Shown: positions 34,176 to 45,980 of the stretch, piece after piece
Layout of the letters: each line of letters starts with the position of its first letter
Position numbering within the stretch: the stretch's first letter is position 1
NCBI RefSeq assembly: GCF_910591885.1
Contig: NC_063278.1
Coordinates: 2,603,501 to 2,667,500 of the forward strand
Source: Bombus terrestris
Taxonomy: Eukaryota; Arthropoda; Insecta; Hymenoptera; Apidae
Direction of reading: 5' to 3'
DNA: 64,000 bases
Translations under genes and position numbers: made by a program
The notes under the pieces: model-generated
Told to the model about the DNA's origin: nothing
Seen by the model: only the letters and a program-made list of their open reading frames with translations
Databases searched by the model: none

Positions 34176-34496
34176 TCGCGCAAGAAGAAGGTATAGTTTA
34201 TAGTGATTACATGGGGTCAGGTCCTGGCAATAAACCATCCGATGGTGGCCATAGCTATAAGTCCGGGGCTACGGTTGTGACCGTTCTCTCTCTTTGTCTC
34301 TCGGGCTCACGGTTTCTCTTGCCTACGGAGCGGTGGGACGCCGAGAGTCGCGCCTACGCGCGGGCGGAGCAAGAGCAAAGCGAGTTCAAAAAGCAAAAGG
34401 ATCGGGACGCAGGAGCGACCGGTATCTATACGAGAGCAAAAAGCGCGTGGCTGTGCGGCCATACGAGCAGGATGAATCGAGAGCGAGAGTGAAAAG

Positions 34497-34616
34497 GAGT
34501 CGGTGGCAGTGGCGGTGGCGATGGTGGCGGACAGTGGCTGTGGCAGTGGCACTGGCAGCGGCGGCGGTGGCGGCGGTAGTGGTGGCGGTGGCGGTGGCTG
34601 CGGTGATCGCAGGAAT
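34497..34616 (+). repeat. (GGTGGC)n-like imperfect repeat
   Basis: About 120 nt of GGTGGC/AGTGGC/GGCGGT units. It encodes Gly-rich, Val/Ala-rich or (minus strand) Pro/His-rich peptides by frame, which accounts for the long minus ORF at 34307-35077. Confidence 0.93.
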
Positions 34617-34860
34617 GGCAACGGCAGAAGAGGGAAGAGAGTAATAAGGAAAGGAGAAACGAGAGACGAGGAAAGAGAAAGAGACGCAGCGAAGGTGAAG
34701 AGGAGAGCCGCAACACCGGGAGCTATCCTACTGGAATTTAAATAATAATTATAGTGTTTAATATCATACGCACGAGGCTCAGCCTCGAGTAGACTCGTTG
34801 CTTTCTCTCTCGGTCCAACGGGATCTTCGCTCGTCCGATCTCCTCCGATCTCGTCTGGTT

Positions 34861-34893
34861 TCGTCTCGTCTCGTCTCGTCTCGTCCCGTCTCG
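34861..34893 (+). repeat. (TCGTC)n pentamer repeat
   Basis: Six to seven TCGTC units with one CCGTC variant. Confidence 0.93.
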
Positions 34894-34894
34894 T

Positions 34895-35346
34895 ATCATC
34901 CTGTCTCTTCTTCTTCTTGCAACTCGACCACCGGATACTCACCGGCTGCCGTTGCTCGGTGGAGATGTACCCGGTATGGTTCTTCGCTTCGTCCGCGTAG
35001 ACACGTGCATCCGAACGTCGTACAAACTCGCCAGCCCAGCCTGTAATAAGGTGTCCGCCAGATTGGAAACCGATCACGGTTGCCTCTGGAGATCGTCGTG
35101 TACGCGGCTAGCCGAACATCGGACCGAATTTGATATTTAAACGGTACCTCGTTGGATCGAGATTAGCGAGATGCCTCCTCGTTACCCGCTAACGGTTACG
35201 ATTGCTTCGCCTTCTGGTATCTTCGCGGCGCTCTAATTTCGCCGGACGATACGCCTCGCGAATAGATAAATCCAATAGATAAATCCGAATCACATAGATT
35301 TTCTGAATCGCTGTATTCGATTACGATCGTTCGACGAAAGAGAAGG

Positions 35347-35382
<36 letters not shown>

Positions 35383-37205
35383 TCGGACAGGCACGGTAGC
35401 TCGTACGGTTCGTTATAGTATCGCTCATTGAGCGAATAACGCGCGAGAAGAAGTTTAATTCGCGTGGCCCGGTCGATCGACGATGGTCGAAGAGGAAGCA
35501 GATTTCCTTGTGGCGAGCAGCGAAGTACCAATATGTGTTTGGCAATCACGGCACTGTCGCTTTAAGACTGCAAATGCATTAGTCGTGTTCCACGTTCCTG
35601 CTCGGCACCAGGATCCCGGAAGGCGGAGTGGTTTTCTGGTCGCCGCAAAACGCTGCCATTATCGCTACCTGCGGAGTTTACGGCGAGCAACGCTCGATGG
35701 ACGCGAGCGAGCGAGCGAAAAGTCGCGCCGACCGAGTCCGCTCTCGCGCACAATGCCGGCTGTCGTTATTGCCCTGCCACGAATGTATTAATAAAATTTA
35801 TTGGTCGGTCCGAGTGCACTGTGAACGTTAATGGATTTCGAGGTACCGGTGGCCTCGCCGTAGGCAGCCAGCGACAGCAAATGAGCCACTCGAGACGGCG
35901 CTCGATGGCAACTCCTTCCACGCTTTAATAACGCGTTAAAACTTGACTGGAATGATATTACGGAACGATACACGGCTGCCGTAGACCACCTTGCAAGCGG
36001 CGAGAACCGACGTGGCGCGTCTAGCGAGTCCGGAAGCGATCTGCTCCGTGAAATTCGATCGTTCCGAGTTCGCGTTCCGGTCGTCGTCGCCTCTCGTTCG
36101 AACTCCGTCGTCGGAAACAGCGACAAGTACGGCTAGTTTCCCTCGTCGACGTCGCGCGTTCGCTCGTTCGCGGGACGATCTTCTCGGCCGGAGAGAAGAC
36201 GCGACGCGCGACTTCGGATTATCCGGCTGGTATCTCTCGCTTCTTGAAAGTTATTGATTTATCGATTGGCTCGACGAGCGATTAGGAGGGTCCGTTGATT
36301 AATAGTCGACGTATGCCAGAAGATAAACCGACGTACCGGCCGTCGTTTCCTTCTTCTTCTTCTTGCGGCTCTTCTTCTCGCCTCGCTCTCGTTCCACTGC
36401 TCGCCTCCCTTTCCACTCGTCTCGAATAGCTCGCGTCATGTAAGTTATTTGTACGTACGGAGGATCCTCTAACGGCCGTGTCTCGCGAGACGACCGACGT
36501 TTTTGCCCTTATCGCCGGCGTGAAAATACGCTTCTCTCGAACGATATCGGATCGAATTCTTTCGACGTGGCGATCACGCGCCCGGCATCGCGTCGAGCGC
36601 CGAGCGAGTACCGCGAGCACTAACGAGCGAATCGGAACAACGAGCGATCAAGGGAGCGAGAATTATCTGGAATCGAAGGACGACGACGCGTCTTTACGAC
36701 TTTATATCGGCAAGGAACGGAAAGCCGATCGATCAGCGCGATACGGTCGCAAAGACAGGTCGAGTAGTTGGTCGAGATGAATCGGCCGTAACGGACGGCG
36801 TCCACCTGTCCCCGGCAACGATAAAGACGTGGAAAGACGGACGCGCGCACCGACTCGTTATCCTTATTGGCGGGTGAAACATGGGAGGGTGACGGAAGAG
36901 ACACAAGCGGACAGATAATCCGGCTATTAGAGGCGTCCCCGAGAGATTTCAGGGGTCACGGGAGAGCCGATAGATCGGCTCGGGATCGCCGATGAACCCG
37001 CGAACTAAGGTCACTCGAGGATAGCCGGGGGTTCGACTGCCTCGAGTTTGTCACGATGGCAGGCCCCAATTTGTCGTAACAGGCTAGCCGCGCGCGCCTT
37101 TTTCCAACTCCTTATCCCAAGACCTCGACCTAGCTACCCGCCCCGAGTATCGTACGGGTCGGGTCGACTTCCCTAACCGGACAAACTGAATCGCATTGAT
37201 TGACC
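34895..37205. other. Anonymous non-coding stretch
   Basis: No gene supported. A plus-strand frame near 35585-35830 reads TFLLGTRIPEGGVVFWSPQ and similar, protein-like but lacking splice sites. A consensus donor word (GTAAGT) at 36440 has no open exon before it. AAGGTCA half-site-like words occur near 37008. Confidence 0.5.
35350..35380 (+). repeat. (GA)15 microsatellite
   Basis: Perfect GA run of about 30 nt. Confidence 0.95.
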
Positions 37206-37212
37206 GTTCGAC

Positions 37213-37240
37213 AAAAAAAAAAAAAAAGAAGAAAAAAAAA
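37213..37240 (+). repeat. Poly(A)-rich tract
   Basis: A15, then GAAG, then A9 and GAGAG. No retroelement body precedes it. Confidence 0.92.
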
Positions 37241-37244
37241 GAGA

Positions 37245-38165
37245 GGAAGGAAAAAGAGGGAGCCCGCTACAACGTCGGATTCGCCTGATTCGACCGACTC
37301 GTCGTGCAGAATTTCAGAACGAATTCCTTTCTCTACGTTCTCCGCCACGTTTCGTCGGCGATATCTCGTGAAATGGATACCGACGTACTTTTCATGTCTC
37401 GTAAGGAAGAGATTTCTTTGGTCGTTGACTCGAAGCTCGATCCGTACACGAGCCGATGCGCACCGCGAATCCGTCGATCGTGTACGTCCGAGTACTTAGG
37501 CGCGATCGACGTCGTAGAAGAGCGTCGCAACGAAACGATCCGAGGAGAGAGGGTAGCGTGTGACGCTGCTGTCAGCGTCGACGAAGATTCGCGAGTCGAT
37601 CGTCGCGGTCTCGTCTCGTCTATCGCTGATCGAATCGCTGAATCTCGAATAAATTAATTATCCGACGGGATAATCGAGTTAGTCGGTCGCGCGCAATCTC
37701 GTAACTCGGTGCTTTATCGAGCGCTTCCTCGCCGGATCGATCGGACGGAGGTTCGATCGTTGAACGAAAGGTTCGAACGCGAGGAATTTTCACGAAGAAA
37801 GATGGAGAGCGAAAAGGCGGAAAAGGAGAGCAAAGGAAAGCGAGATGCGGCAGGTACGGCGCGGGGGAGACGGAGATAAAGGAGGAGAGAGAGAGAGAGA
37901 GAGGAGAAAGAAGGAAGGAGGGAGAAACGGCAGCACGTACACCCCGGTGAGTTCGATTCCACGAGTTTAGTTGCGGGACGGGACAGGGCTGCCGCACGGT
38001 CACCGGTGATTAATGATCAGGCCAATCAGATATAGTTGGCCGGCCTGGTGGAAGAGAGACGAGACGGAGAATCGAACAGAGACGAAAAGGCAGGAAGGCG
38101 AACGGAGTACGAATATCGAGGCTGGCGAGCGATGGTAGAAGAGGGGAGGAACGAAGCGAGAACGA
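37245..38165. other. Anonymous non-coding stretch
   Basis: Nothing supported. A short GA run lies at 37890-37903. Overlapping frames carry no domain. Confidence 0.6.
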
Positions 38166-38170
38166 AGAAG

Positions 38171-38196
<26 letters not shown>
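38171..38196 (+). repeat. (GA)n microsatellite
   Basis: GA run of about 26 nt. Confidence 0.95.
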
Positions 38197-38199
<3 letters not shown>

Positions 38200-38203
<4 letters not shown>

Positions 38204-38985
38204 ACGAGAACCGCGGTTGATATGTTGCGCTGTCACTGCGTTGTACCTGCGCCGGTGGGACGTTGCCGTTGCCTGGATTGTAATATTGTATTGTACTGTT
38301 TGTTGGCCCGGTGTTCCACGACCGTCTGCGCGCTCGACAGCCTGTCCAAATACCGCCACCACGGTTCGACGTACGTATCGGAGGACGGAGCTCTCTGCGC
38401 CCCGGACGAACCGCCTCTGGTCGGTCGCATTCCATGTTTACCGGTGTTACACCCGCGCGATAAGGACCACCCTCTCGTACGGAACCGCGGAATACATTAC
38501 CGCGTCGAGCAAGACGGAGGAGCGTGCCTCCTGCGAGTCGATAAGTCCTGCCTGCCCTGTCCCTCCGCCGTTCCCGCCGGAAACCGGCCGGTCGAATCGA
38601 CTGGAACCGCGTGTGCCCGCTTCTCGCTTTCTAATCCGACCGATACACGTTTTACCGACTCGCCACTGTTGTCTCGTTAATCGTTGTTTCGCGACGCATC
38701 GATCTCGTTGCAACCGCTCGGTCACGAATCTCACCGGGTACATCGACGACCGCAACAGCATCTTTCAGCTGCAGCTTTGGCTCTTGCCTCGGCTTTAGCA
38801 GCGTATAATCTTGCTGGTTATTAATGGCGATGGTTTGGGAAACTGCTACCGGGCAGCCTTCCTCCGTAGCCCCTTGTCTCTCGATCGTTTTCTCTCTCCC
38901 TCCCCCTCGATCCTTTAAATCTCATCCTCTTCTTTTTCTTCCTCTTTCTTCTTCGCTCTTCACCTTGTTCTCTTTTGCCGTAGCT
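38200..38985. other. Anonymous stretch, open in several frames
   Basis: Plus-strand frames at 38036-38680 and 38217-38798 are Cys-rich (for example MLRCHCVVPAPVGRCRCLDC), while minus frames at 38010-38435 are also open. No splice pair or family supports either. The Cys richness follows from TGT/TGC in a TTG/TGC-rich patch. Confidence 0.45.
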
Positions 38986-38990
38986 GCCGC

Positions 38991-39047
38991 TCTCCTCCTC
39001 CTTCTTCTCCTCCTTCTTCTCCTTCTTCTTCTTCTTCTTCTTCTTCA
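38991..39047 (+). repeat. (CTT/CTC)n pyrimidine tract
   Basis: Imperfect CTC/CTT array; poly-Leu on plus, poly-Lys/Glu on minus. Confidence 0.95.
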
Positions 39048-39049
39048 TC

Positions 39050-40165
39050 CTCCGTCGTTGCTCTGCCGTTTCTCTGCCCCGCACTTAACTCATCCTTCTA
39101 CCTATCCCCCATTCTCCCCGTTCTCCTCCCTCTGTAAAACTGCATTCCGAGCGTCGTTAAGGTTCGCCCCGTGCCTACCGAAACTTTGCGAGCCGCGATC
39201 CTAAGCGCGCGTCGCTTTAATTGCCTGTCTATGGCTGACGCTGTGCGTTCGCCGCTGACCGGACGTCCTCGTTCTCGCTCGTTTCTTTAGGAAACGGATC
39301 CGGCCCTCCGTTAATTATGGACTGCCGGAGCAGTGCTGCGCGCCTCTCTCCGATACGTTTCGGCAGACGCGAGCCGAGGCAAATCGAAGCGAAGATAGGG
39401 TTGCAGCGGCGACGGACGATCGTTGGATCGATGGACGCGTCGTGCCGAGCCGGAGTTTAATTGGGAAAGTCCGCAACAACGGGCGACGGGCAACGAGAAC
39501 GAGAAGGCTGGCGGTGGTTTCCTCGTGGACGACGAAATCTAACGTAATCTCGGGTTGCTCGTAAATCGGCGTACGTCGCTAGGAGGAGAGAGGCACGCGG
39601 AAAGACGGAGATGCGAACGGAACTCGATGAAAATGACCGAGCAGCCGGTCGATATAAAAGAGCGCGGGAAGTTCGTTTAACAGACCATAAAAAGAAGCGA
39701 GAGTGGAAGAAGCGCTCTCGAGGTGGATGTTTGCCAGCGGCATCAGCCGGTTTTGCGGCCCCGAGCGGAAAGGGTGCCGGAGGATTTGGAATTGGGTGCT
39801 AGTGTCGGAAGAGCGGTAGGTTAGAGCGACGGGCTATCGGTGATCAAGCTCCGGGGTCGAATCCAAAGGCTTATCCGGCGGAGTAAGGCTTACCGGGTTG
39901 ATCGCCGACGGGTCTCTGCTAGCCGGTAGGAGAGAGCATCGTCTCGCTGGATCGTGCGATCTTAATCCGACCTCGTGTTTCGTGCTAACGCGCGTTAAAA
40001 GTCGGCCTAAAACGACCACGTTTACGGCCGTGCGCACGGTCCGGCTGGTTTTCTCCGACAAAAAGAACAAACGGCGGATGGCGTGCGGCGCGAAAGAATT
40101 AATTTTCCAACAGGGTCGATCGTCGTGGACGTGTCGCCCGCGAGAAACAGGTTCATATGGTTAAT
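39050..40165. other. Anonymous non-coding stretch
   Basis: No gene supported. TATAAAAG at 39653-39660 is a strong TATA word but lacks an initiator about 30 nt downstream (AACAGACC there). Confidence 0.55.
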
Positions 40166-40173
40166 AAACTGGA

Positions 40174-40240
40174 TATAAAGGTAAAATCAGGACAGGGGGA
40201 TTAGTCATTCTCGGCAAGTTGCCTTTACCGACTCGGTCGA
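40174..40240 (+). promoter_or_regulatory. Candidate core promoter: TATA plus initiator plus DPE-like word
   Basis: TATAAAGG starts at 40174. TCATTC (insect initiator TCA-K-TY type) lies at 40205-40210, so +1 would be A at 40207, 33 nt from the TATA start and slightly long. GGTCG, a match to the DPE consensus RGWYV, lies at 40236-40240, about +29/+30. The three elements fall in the right order with nearly correct spacing. No transcript or first exon was recognised downstream. Confidence 0.25.
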
Positions 40241-40244
40241 CTAC

Positions 40245-41620
40245 TAACTGGCATTTTTCCCAACGCGTGTGAACGATGGAGTCGTAATGCGTATCGAGGA
40301 CTTGCGGTAAACGCTTTTCTCCGGTTGGAAAAAAAAGAAACGCGCTTCGAACGACGAATGGCCTTCCGCCGGCCATTGTCGGTGGTCATGCGTGGCTCGT
40401 AAACGCGCCATGCCGCCGCGCCGTCCAGGTTTCTAATGCCACTAGTTCCTCCACGAATACGCTGGCTCCGACGAAACGCGCGCGCGCCTCTCGCAAACCT
40501 ATTCCAACGATCCAGAGAACCGCCGGCGAACCGAGAGAATCTCTCGAACGTTTCCGAGTTTTTCTGCCGTGCGGCTTTCTTTCCGCGAGCCGGTGCAACG
40601 CAAAATAAAGGGAAACGAGCGGCCCGAGAGTCCTCGACCCGGTTCGGGACGAAAAAAAGCGAGGAGAGGCGAGGAAAGTCGAGGGCGAGGGCGCGCTTCT
40701 GGCGAAGCTAATGGGCTACTTTGTTAGGCCTCGAGCATACCCGAGGGATCATCGGGGATCGATACTACTTCCGCGTTGGAACGCGTTTCGCGCTCGAAAG
40801 TCGTAAAGATGAGTGCGCGTCGACGAATCCGCCTCACCTTCGAAAGTGGCGTTCCATTCGTTACGCTCGCGGGCCACGAGGCATTCGCGCGTCGTTTCTG
40901 CACGGCCGGTTGCATACAGAATCGAGCCGAACCGAAGTACGTACGTACCATCCTTCGTTTCGACCGATCATTTTCTGGTTCGTACGCCCGCTGATCGACC
41001 GACGTCGATTTTCCGGGCTGGCTGCCACGGGACGCGCAACCCCCGAATGACCAACGGCGGAGCAGAGAAGCTCGCGATTCGCGCGATTTCCAGCGCACAT
41101 TCTTTTCCGCTATCCTTGGCCGGTCCATCCAGCGCGCATTTTCGACCGTCTTTTACGATCGGACCGTACGCTGCCTTGGGAGCTACGAAAGCTTCGCAGT
41201 CTCATGACGGCACCGGGTCGGCAAGCGGTCGGAAGAGACGGACGGGGTAATCGTCCGTGAAAGAAAAATCCGGCTGAATTTCAGATACTCGGAACGACTA
41301 GCTTGCCCGGATCTTGAGAACGGAGCGCGGTCGGTTCGCGGGACTTTTCCAGACAGACGCGAGAGCCGCGGAGAAGCGAGGAACGTGTCCGTCGAAAGCC
41401 GGAAATCCAGTGGTTTTTTCAAACGTCCGCGCGAACGTCAAAGATCTGGAAAAAAAGGACGGGCCGATATCGGCGTCGAAAATGTCGGCGGAACGTTCGA
41501 CGCGGTATTTTTTTCTACCTTTTTTTCCGCCGTCGAAAAACAACATCATGGAGATGCAGGTGCGACGGTGTTTGCGTTAGCAAACCGTTTCCCGGGCGGA
41601 CAGGCTTCGTTGTGGCCGGG
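40245..41620. other. Anonymous non-coding stretch
   Basis: Nothing supported. Several overlapping frames of 60-145 codons on both strands, none with a motif. Confidence 0.6.
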
Positions 41621-41624
41621 CGAC

Positions 41625-41690
41625 ACTGATTGCCAATCAATATGCCCATCTCGCTGGAGTCTAATTCGGCAACAATGTTGATCAATCAGT
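41625..41690. promoter_or_regulatory. Enhancer-like element: inverted ACTGATTG...CAATCAGT
   Basis: ACTGATTG (41625-41632) and CAATCAGT (41683-41690) are exact reverse complements. Between them lie CCAATCAAT, CTAATTC, CAACAATG (Sox-type) and TTGATCAAT. This AT-rich, motif-dense 66-nt island sits in very GC-rich DNA, as developmental enhancers often do. A minus-strand frame through it (ending at 41546) is also open but has no donor. Confidence 0.3.
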
Positions 41691-41855
41691 ACGCACACGG
41701 CCTGGCCGGGAAGCCCCCGTTCCATTTTGCGTTTCGCCGTGTTCCGCTCGCAATCGCGCATCCACAACGAACGAACAACGGACCGTTCTGCACCGGACCA
41801 TGCAGCATGGGGAGGGTACGCTCTGCCTGCCACTCGCCTCCTCCCCTTCGTCTCG

Positions 41856-41856
41856 T

Positions 41857-41898
<42 letters not shown>
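41856..41898 (+). repeat. (TC)n microsatellite with TTTC interruptions
   Basis: TC run of about 43 nt. Confidence 0.95.
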
Positions 41899-41899
41899 G

Positions 41900-43360
41900 T
41901 CCGATCATTTCCGCTTCCGGTCGTACATCGTTCGACCGACCACCTACCACTTCAATTTCTTGCAGCGTTCGATACGCGCGCGGTTCCAGACCCGGCGAAA
42001 TAATAGAGCCGTCGCGAACCGATTGGAATTTGCGTTTGCTTTCGTCGGAAAGTAAAGCAAGGAATCGTCGAGTGGCGATCGCGATGCGATCCTTTCGGCC
42101 GACGTTCCTACGCTCGTCGATCCACTCGGAATACGACGAAACAGTACGATACATACGCGCGACCACGTTCGCGCTTGGCACGGGCCGATAGCCGCGTTCC
42201 TGATTGCATCTCTGTTTGTACGTTCGCACGTTTCCAGAGAACACCAGGCTCGACGATGCTCGATTCGTGCTCCACGGACGCGCACCGTTCCGCAAATCAA
42301 ATTGGCTTCGCGGTTCATTACAAGCTTATCCAAAGTTGCCGCACGTTACGAGGCAAATCGTGGAAGAAAAATAGCCGGGAAACGCGGTCGTCGCGTACCG
42401 TTCTCGCCGGCTGAAACGATATAGGCGAGGCTCGTTCGCGGAGTGGTCCGTGGAAGATGTATACCGACCGGAAGGCATCGTACCCGGAAACCATTATTGC
42501 CCCTCTAATTTCTTTACGATCTCGATGCCATTGGTCACGCTCCCACTGTGCCGTGGTTTACGGGCGAGCCTCGCGGTCGAACCCCGGACCTTTGGCAACT
42601 TTTTGCCCTGCAAATTGCGGCTTTTCTCCGAAATACCTTAGCCCTGTCGATCGGTCGATCGGTCGGTCAGTTAGTAAAAGCGAACGCTGCTGGCCGCTTT
42701 CCGTCAGCTTTGCTGGCGATAAAACTGGCGCTCGTAAATAACCATATCGCGGAACAGTCTGCCGAATCTGATCGATAAAAACGTCCCGCGCGCGTAGTTT
42801 CGCCATGTCGAAAGGAGAAGGCGCGCGGGGGTAAACGCACGCGCGAACTACCCGCCAACAGCGAACGAGGCTAGTTCTCGCGTGGCCTTAGCGATACGCA
42901 CGAAGAGAGGACGAAGGAAAAGGCGCACGGTCGACGATCGCAAGGCGAGAAGAAAACGCGGGCGAGAAAAGGGTTCGGCGACGACCAGATAGAGCGGCGC
43001 GCCGGAAAGGTGAAAGGGGAAGAAAGAGAGGAGAAGGAAGGAGAAAGAGAGGGCCGAGGTAGCGAGTACGATTCGTCGGTGGTAGTGGCAGATAGCAGCG
43101 AGTGGCTCGGGGCACAATGAGCCTATCAGATTATATTTCTATTTTCGACACGCGGCCTATCGCGCAATCCCATCTCTCTGGCGCGGCTACCGCGACGTTC
43201 TGCCAACACACAACGCAACGCGATATACACGGAGCCGCGCGTAGCCTCGCTCGGCTACACGTACGAACGCGTGCGGGAGCGAGACAGTCGTGCAACACGA
43301 ACACGAACACCGTGTTGCGAACTGTGCACGGCTCGGCTCGGCACGGAACGGAACGACGCT
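41900..43360. other. Anonymous non-coding stretch
   Basis: No gene supported. (CGGT)n-like CGATCGGTCGATCGGTCGGT occurs near 42653-42668. The sequence becomes markedly more GC-rich after 42780. Confidence 0.6.
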
Positions 43361-43366
43361 GTACAG

Positions 43367-43419
43367 CCACGCCACGCCATGCCACGCCACGCCACGCTAC
43401 GCCACGCCACGCTACGCCA
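43367..43419 (+). repeat. (GCCAC)n pentamer repeat
   Basis: About ten units of GCCAC with GCTAC and GCCAT variants. Confidence 0.95.
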
Positions 43420-43814
43420 AGAGACGGTTCGTAGGCCCCGTCTCGCGCCGCCTCGGGCCTCTCGGCCTCTCTTTCTCTCTCCTCTCTCCGTCTCTCTTGG
43501 TTCTCTCGACGCTGATGCCGACTCTAACGCTGATGTTGCCGCTGCTGTTACCACCGATCGTCCCTGCTCCGTTGCACCTTTATCGAGCATGCCGCGAGTA
43601 CACCAGCGGGCTTGCTCTCGCGCGTTTACTCGTCGCCGCGCCGCCGAGCTGCCACCGTTTTCGCCGGACGCATCATGCGCGCTCGCACCGTCCCGTTGCT
43701 CCCTTCCAAACAATAGAGGCGATCGCTACCGCGAATAAGCCGCGAAGGAACGCGCGTGCCTAACGTCGTTACTTCGGCCGATGAATTTCCACGCAGACAC
43801 CGGAATACCAGCAG

Positions 43815-45692
43815 TCACGATGCTGCACGCGAGATACGCCCGATTGAAATACGGGAAACGACGGCAACGGGACGCGCGCGGCCAGACCGGAAAGACCCCT
43901 TTCGTGCCCTGGATCTCGCGAAAGTCGCAAAATCCAGAACGAGGAATATAGGAGCGGTGCGCCAACCGGTGGTCGAGGGGCTGTTTGGCTCGTAATCGGG
44001 CGCCAACGATCGAGCCAGCGATCGAACGAGCCATCGTCGAAAGGGAAAGGACAGAGTCGACGACCGAGATTCCACGCGTTCGGTATTTCGACGAAGAGAG
44101 AGAGAGAAAGAGAGAGAGAGAGAGGGAGAGGGTTGGAGCGGCGTTCGATGGTGGTAGCTCGCGGCTACTTCGGTCCGCTCGCAGACCCCTCCGAGAACTC
44201 TGGAGGCGAGTTGCCCGGCTTCGTTTCCTACGTTCCATGCGAGACGTCCGGATCGCGATGATGACGGCCACGCACGCGTATGCGTGAGCGCGCGTATGCG
44301 TGAACGCGTATGTACGACAGGGACAAAGGGAAGCGAGCCGAAGGTACGATCGAGCGAGACGAGCGCAACTCGAACCGCTTTCCTTCCTTCGGGCGGTGCA
44401 GCTTCTCCCGCGACGGGTACCACCGCGCTTCTCTCTTCTCTGCCGCGTCCTCCGCTCCTCTTCTTCGCGTCCCTCTTCGTCGTTTCGAGACCTCGTCCGT
44501 TTTCTCCTCTCGCTTCGATCCGCCGTGTCCCGTCGCCGTCTCTTCCTCTTCTTGCTCGCCGTGGTTCAACGAGCCCCTCGTCCACCTTCCCGTCGCTCGA
44601 ACGATCCATCGACTCTTGCCAGGACGCGACGCGCTCGTAGTTATCCGACCGTCGCGGATTAAATCGCAAAGTTTCGAAAGATCTGGCATCGTGTCGAGGC
44701 AACGCGTCGGGATAGAATAGAGAGCAGAGAACGGAGAGCACGGAGAGACGAAAAGACGTCCGAGTCACGGCTCTCGCATCGTGTGCGAGTGGCGGCGAAC
44801 ACGGCGGCGGATACCTCGCGGAAGGCGCGAGACTCTTTCGAGGAAACGTCAAGCGAGACGTTGAAACGGCTCGGGGTGTTCCTGGTCGACGCGATGGAAG
44901 GGACTCGCGCGCGACTTGGCAGATGGTTTCCGAGCAGCGGATAGCTGTCGCGCTTCGTTGAGTGACGTCGAAAAAGGAACCAACCACCGACTGCCGCCAG
45001 TCGCCGAGAAGAAGGAAAAGCACGGCAGTTATCACGACACTTCGTCGCGACGTGTCCGTTGCTCTCGGCGGGAACGCGTGTGTGCACGCACGACACTGTA
45101 AAATTACCGCGTCAAAAACAATTACCTCACAGGCCAACAGTTCGCGGCAACCCGTCCTCCAGACAATGAAAATAACCAAAGCCGCCGAAATGTTTCGCGG
45201 CTCGGCTCGGCTCGTCTCCTCCGCTCGTTTCACCTCCTCTCCTTTTCCGCCTCGTCGACGAGTCTTTTCCAGTTGGTCCGACGCCGCGCGTTTCGTCGCG
45301 ATCCGACCCCCGTACGATCTCCTCTTCGCAGTCTCTCTTTCGGAACGCGATGGTCGCGCGAGCGGCATTCGCGCCAACAAGCAACGGACCGAGTAACGAG
45401 GAAGCGCGTTAACGAATGTTAAGCGGCCAAGGGAGTACTCGCGGGACAAAATGCTGGAAAAAAGCTTGCCTTTACGGTGTATCGTGTAATTATCGGGGTG
45501 TATCGAGTGTCGGGGTGGCGCGACGCGTCGCGTCGAATATTCGCGAGCGACGCTGTGGAGCAGCCTGCTCGATAATATCAACGATGTTGGTTCGTTCGTG
45601 GGGCGGAATCGAGCGGGCCGTGGCAGCCGAACGGAACGGGGACAGGGGATACCGGTGGTGCACCGTTGTCGAGTGGAAAGGGGTCCAATCAA
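43815..45692 (-). other. Longest open frame in the window (625 codons), probably not a gene
   Basis: One minus-strand frame is open for 1878 nt. The translation is Arg/Ser-rich, has no repeats of domain size, no recognisable motif, no signal peptide and no transmembrane plan. It reads straight through the (GA)n microsatellite at 44094-44130 as alternating Ser-Leu. The opposite strand and other frames are also open over much of it (44284-44720, 44962-45396). The interval lies in the most CpG-rich part of the window, where stop codons are rare. Length is the only argument for a gene. The region could instead be a GC-rich promoter or first-exon region. Confidence 0.12.
44094..44130 (+). repeat. 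(GA)n microsatellite
   Basis: GA run with AAAG and GGG interruptions. Confidence 0.93.
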
Positions 45693-45800
45693 TCAGCCGC
45701 AAATCAGTATGCACGGCACGTTCGCCTAATGCCGCCACTCTTTCATCATATTCATTTGATCGCAACCCCCTCGGCTTGTGCACGCAATCGTTAATGGCGC
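45688..45800. promoter_or_regulatory. Motif-dense AT-richer island
   Basis: In GC-rich surroundings this block carries CCAATCAATCAG, GCAAATCAG, CATATTCATTTGATC and CGTTAATGG. Such islands resemble conserved non-coding elements near developmental genes. Conservation cannot be tested here. Confidence 0.2.
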
Positions 45801-45980
45801 TGTTTAAAGATCGCTACCGATCGATGACGAAACCCGCCCCACGATTCTCGTCGTCCCTCCAGCCAAAGAACGGACGTCGTCGGTTCGGCCACCATCGTAC
45901 GCACACTCCTTCGTTCTCCGTCTCGGATCTGTTTTCGACGAAAAGAAGGCCTGTGCCTCTGATCGCGAAGCGTTAAACAG

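Larger units (their letters stand above)
32720..34490. other. Anonymous non-coding stretch
   Basis: No gene is supported. A minus-strand ATG at 32906 opens MPNGGI and meets a GTAAGG donor-like word at about 32884, a weak alternative start exon. The 33066-33776 frame (236 codons) overlaps four other frames and has no domain. A POU octamer lies at 33746. Confidence 0.55.

Noticed and set aside
35585..35830. Plus-strand frame reading TFLLGTRIPEGGVVFWSPQ
   Set aside because: Attractive composition, but preceded by a stop and without acceptor or donor in frame.
38036..38798. Cys-rich plus-strand frames suggesting a secreted Cys-knot protein
   Set aside because: The Cys pattern is irregular, two plus frames and two minus frames are open at once, and no signal peptide or splice pair is present.
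39653..39660. TATAAAAG as a promoter
   Set aside because: No initiator at the expected distance.
43815..45692. The 625-codon ORF as a real gene
   Set aside because: Arg/Ser-rich, passes through a GA repeat, no domain, opposite strand also open; explained by stop-poor CpG-rich sequence.
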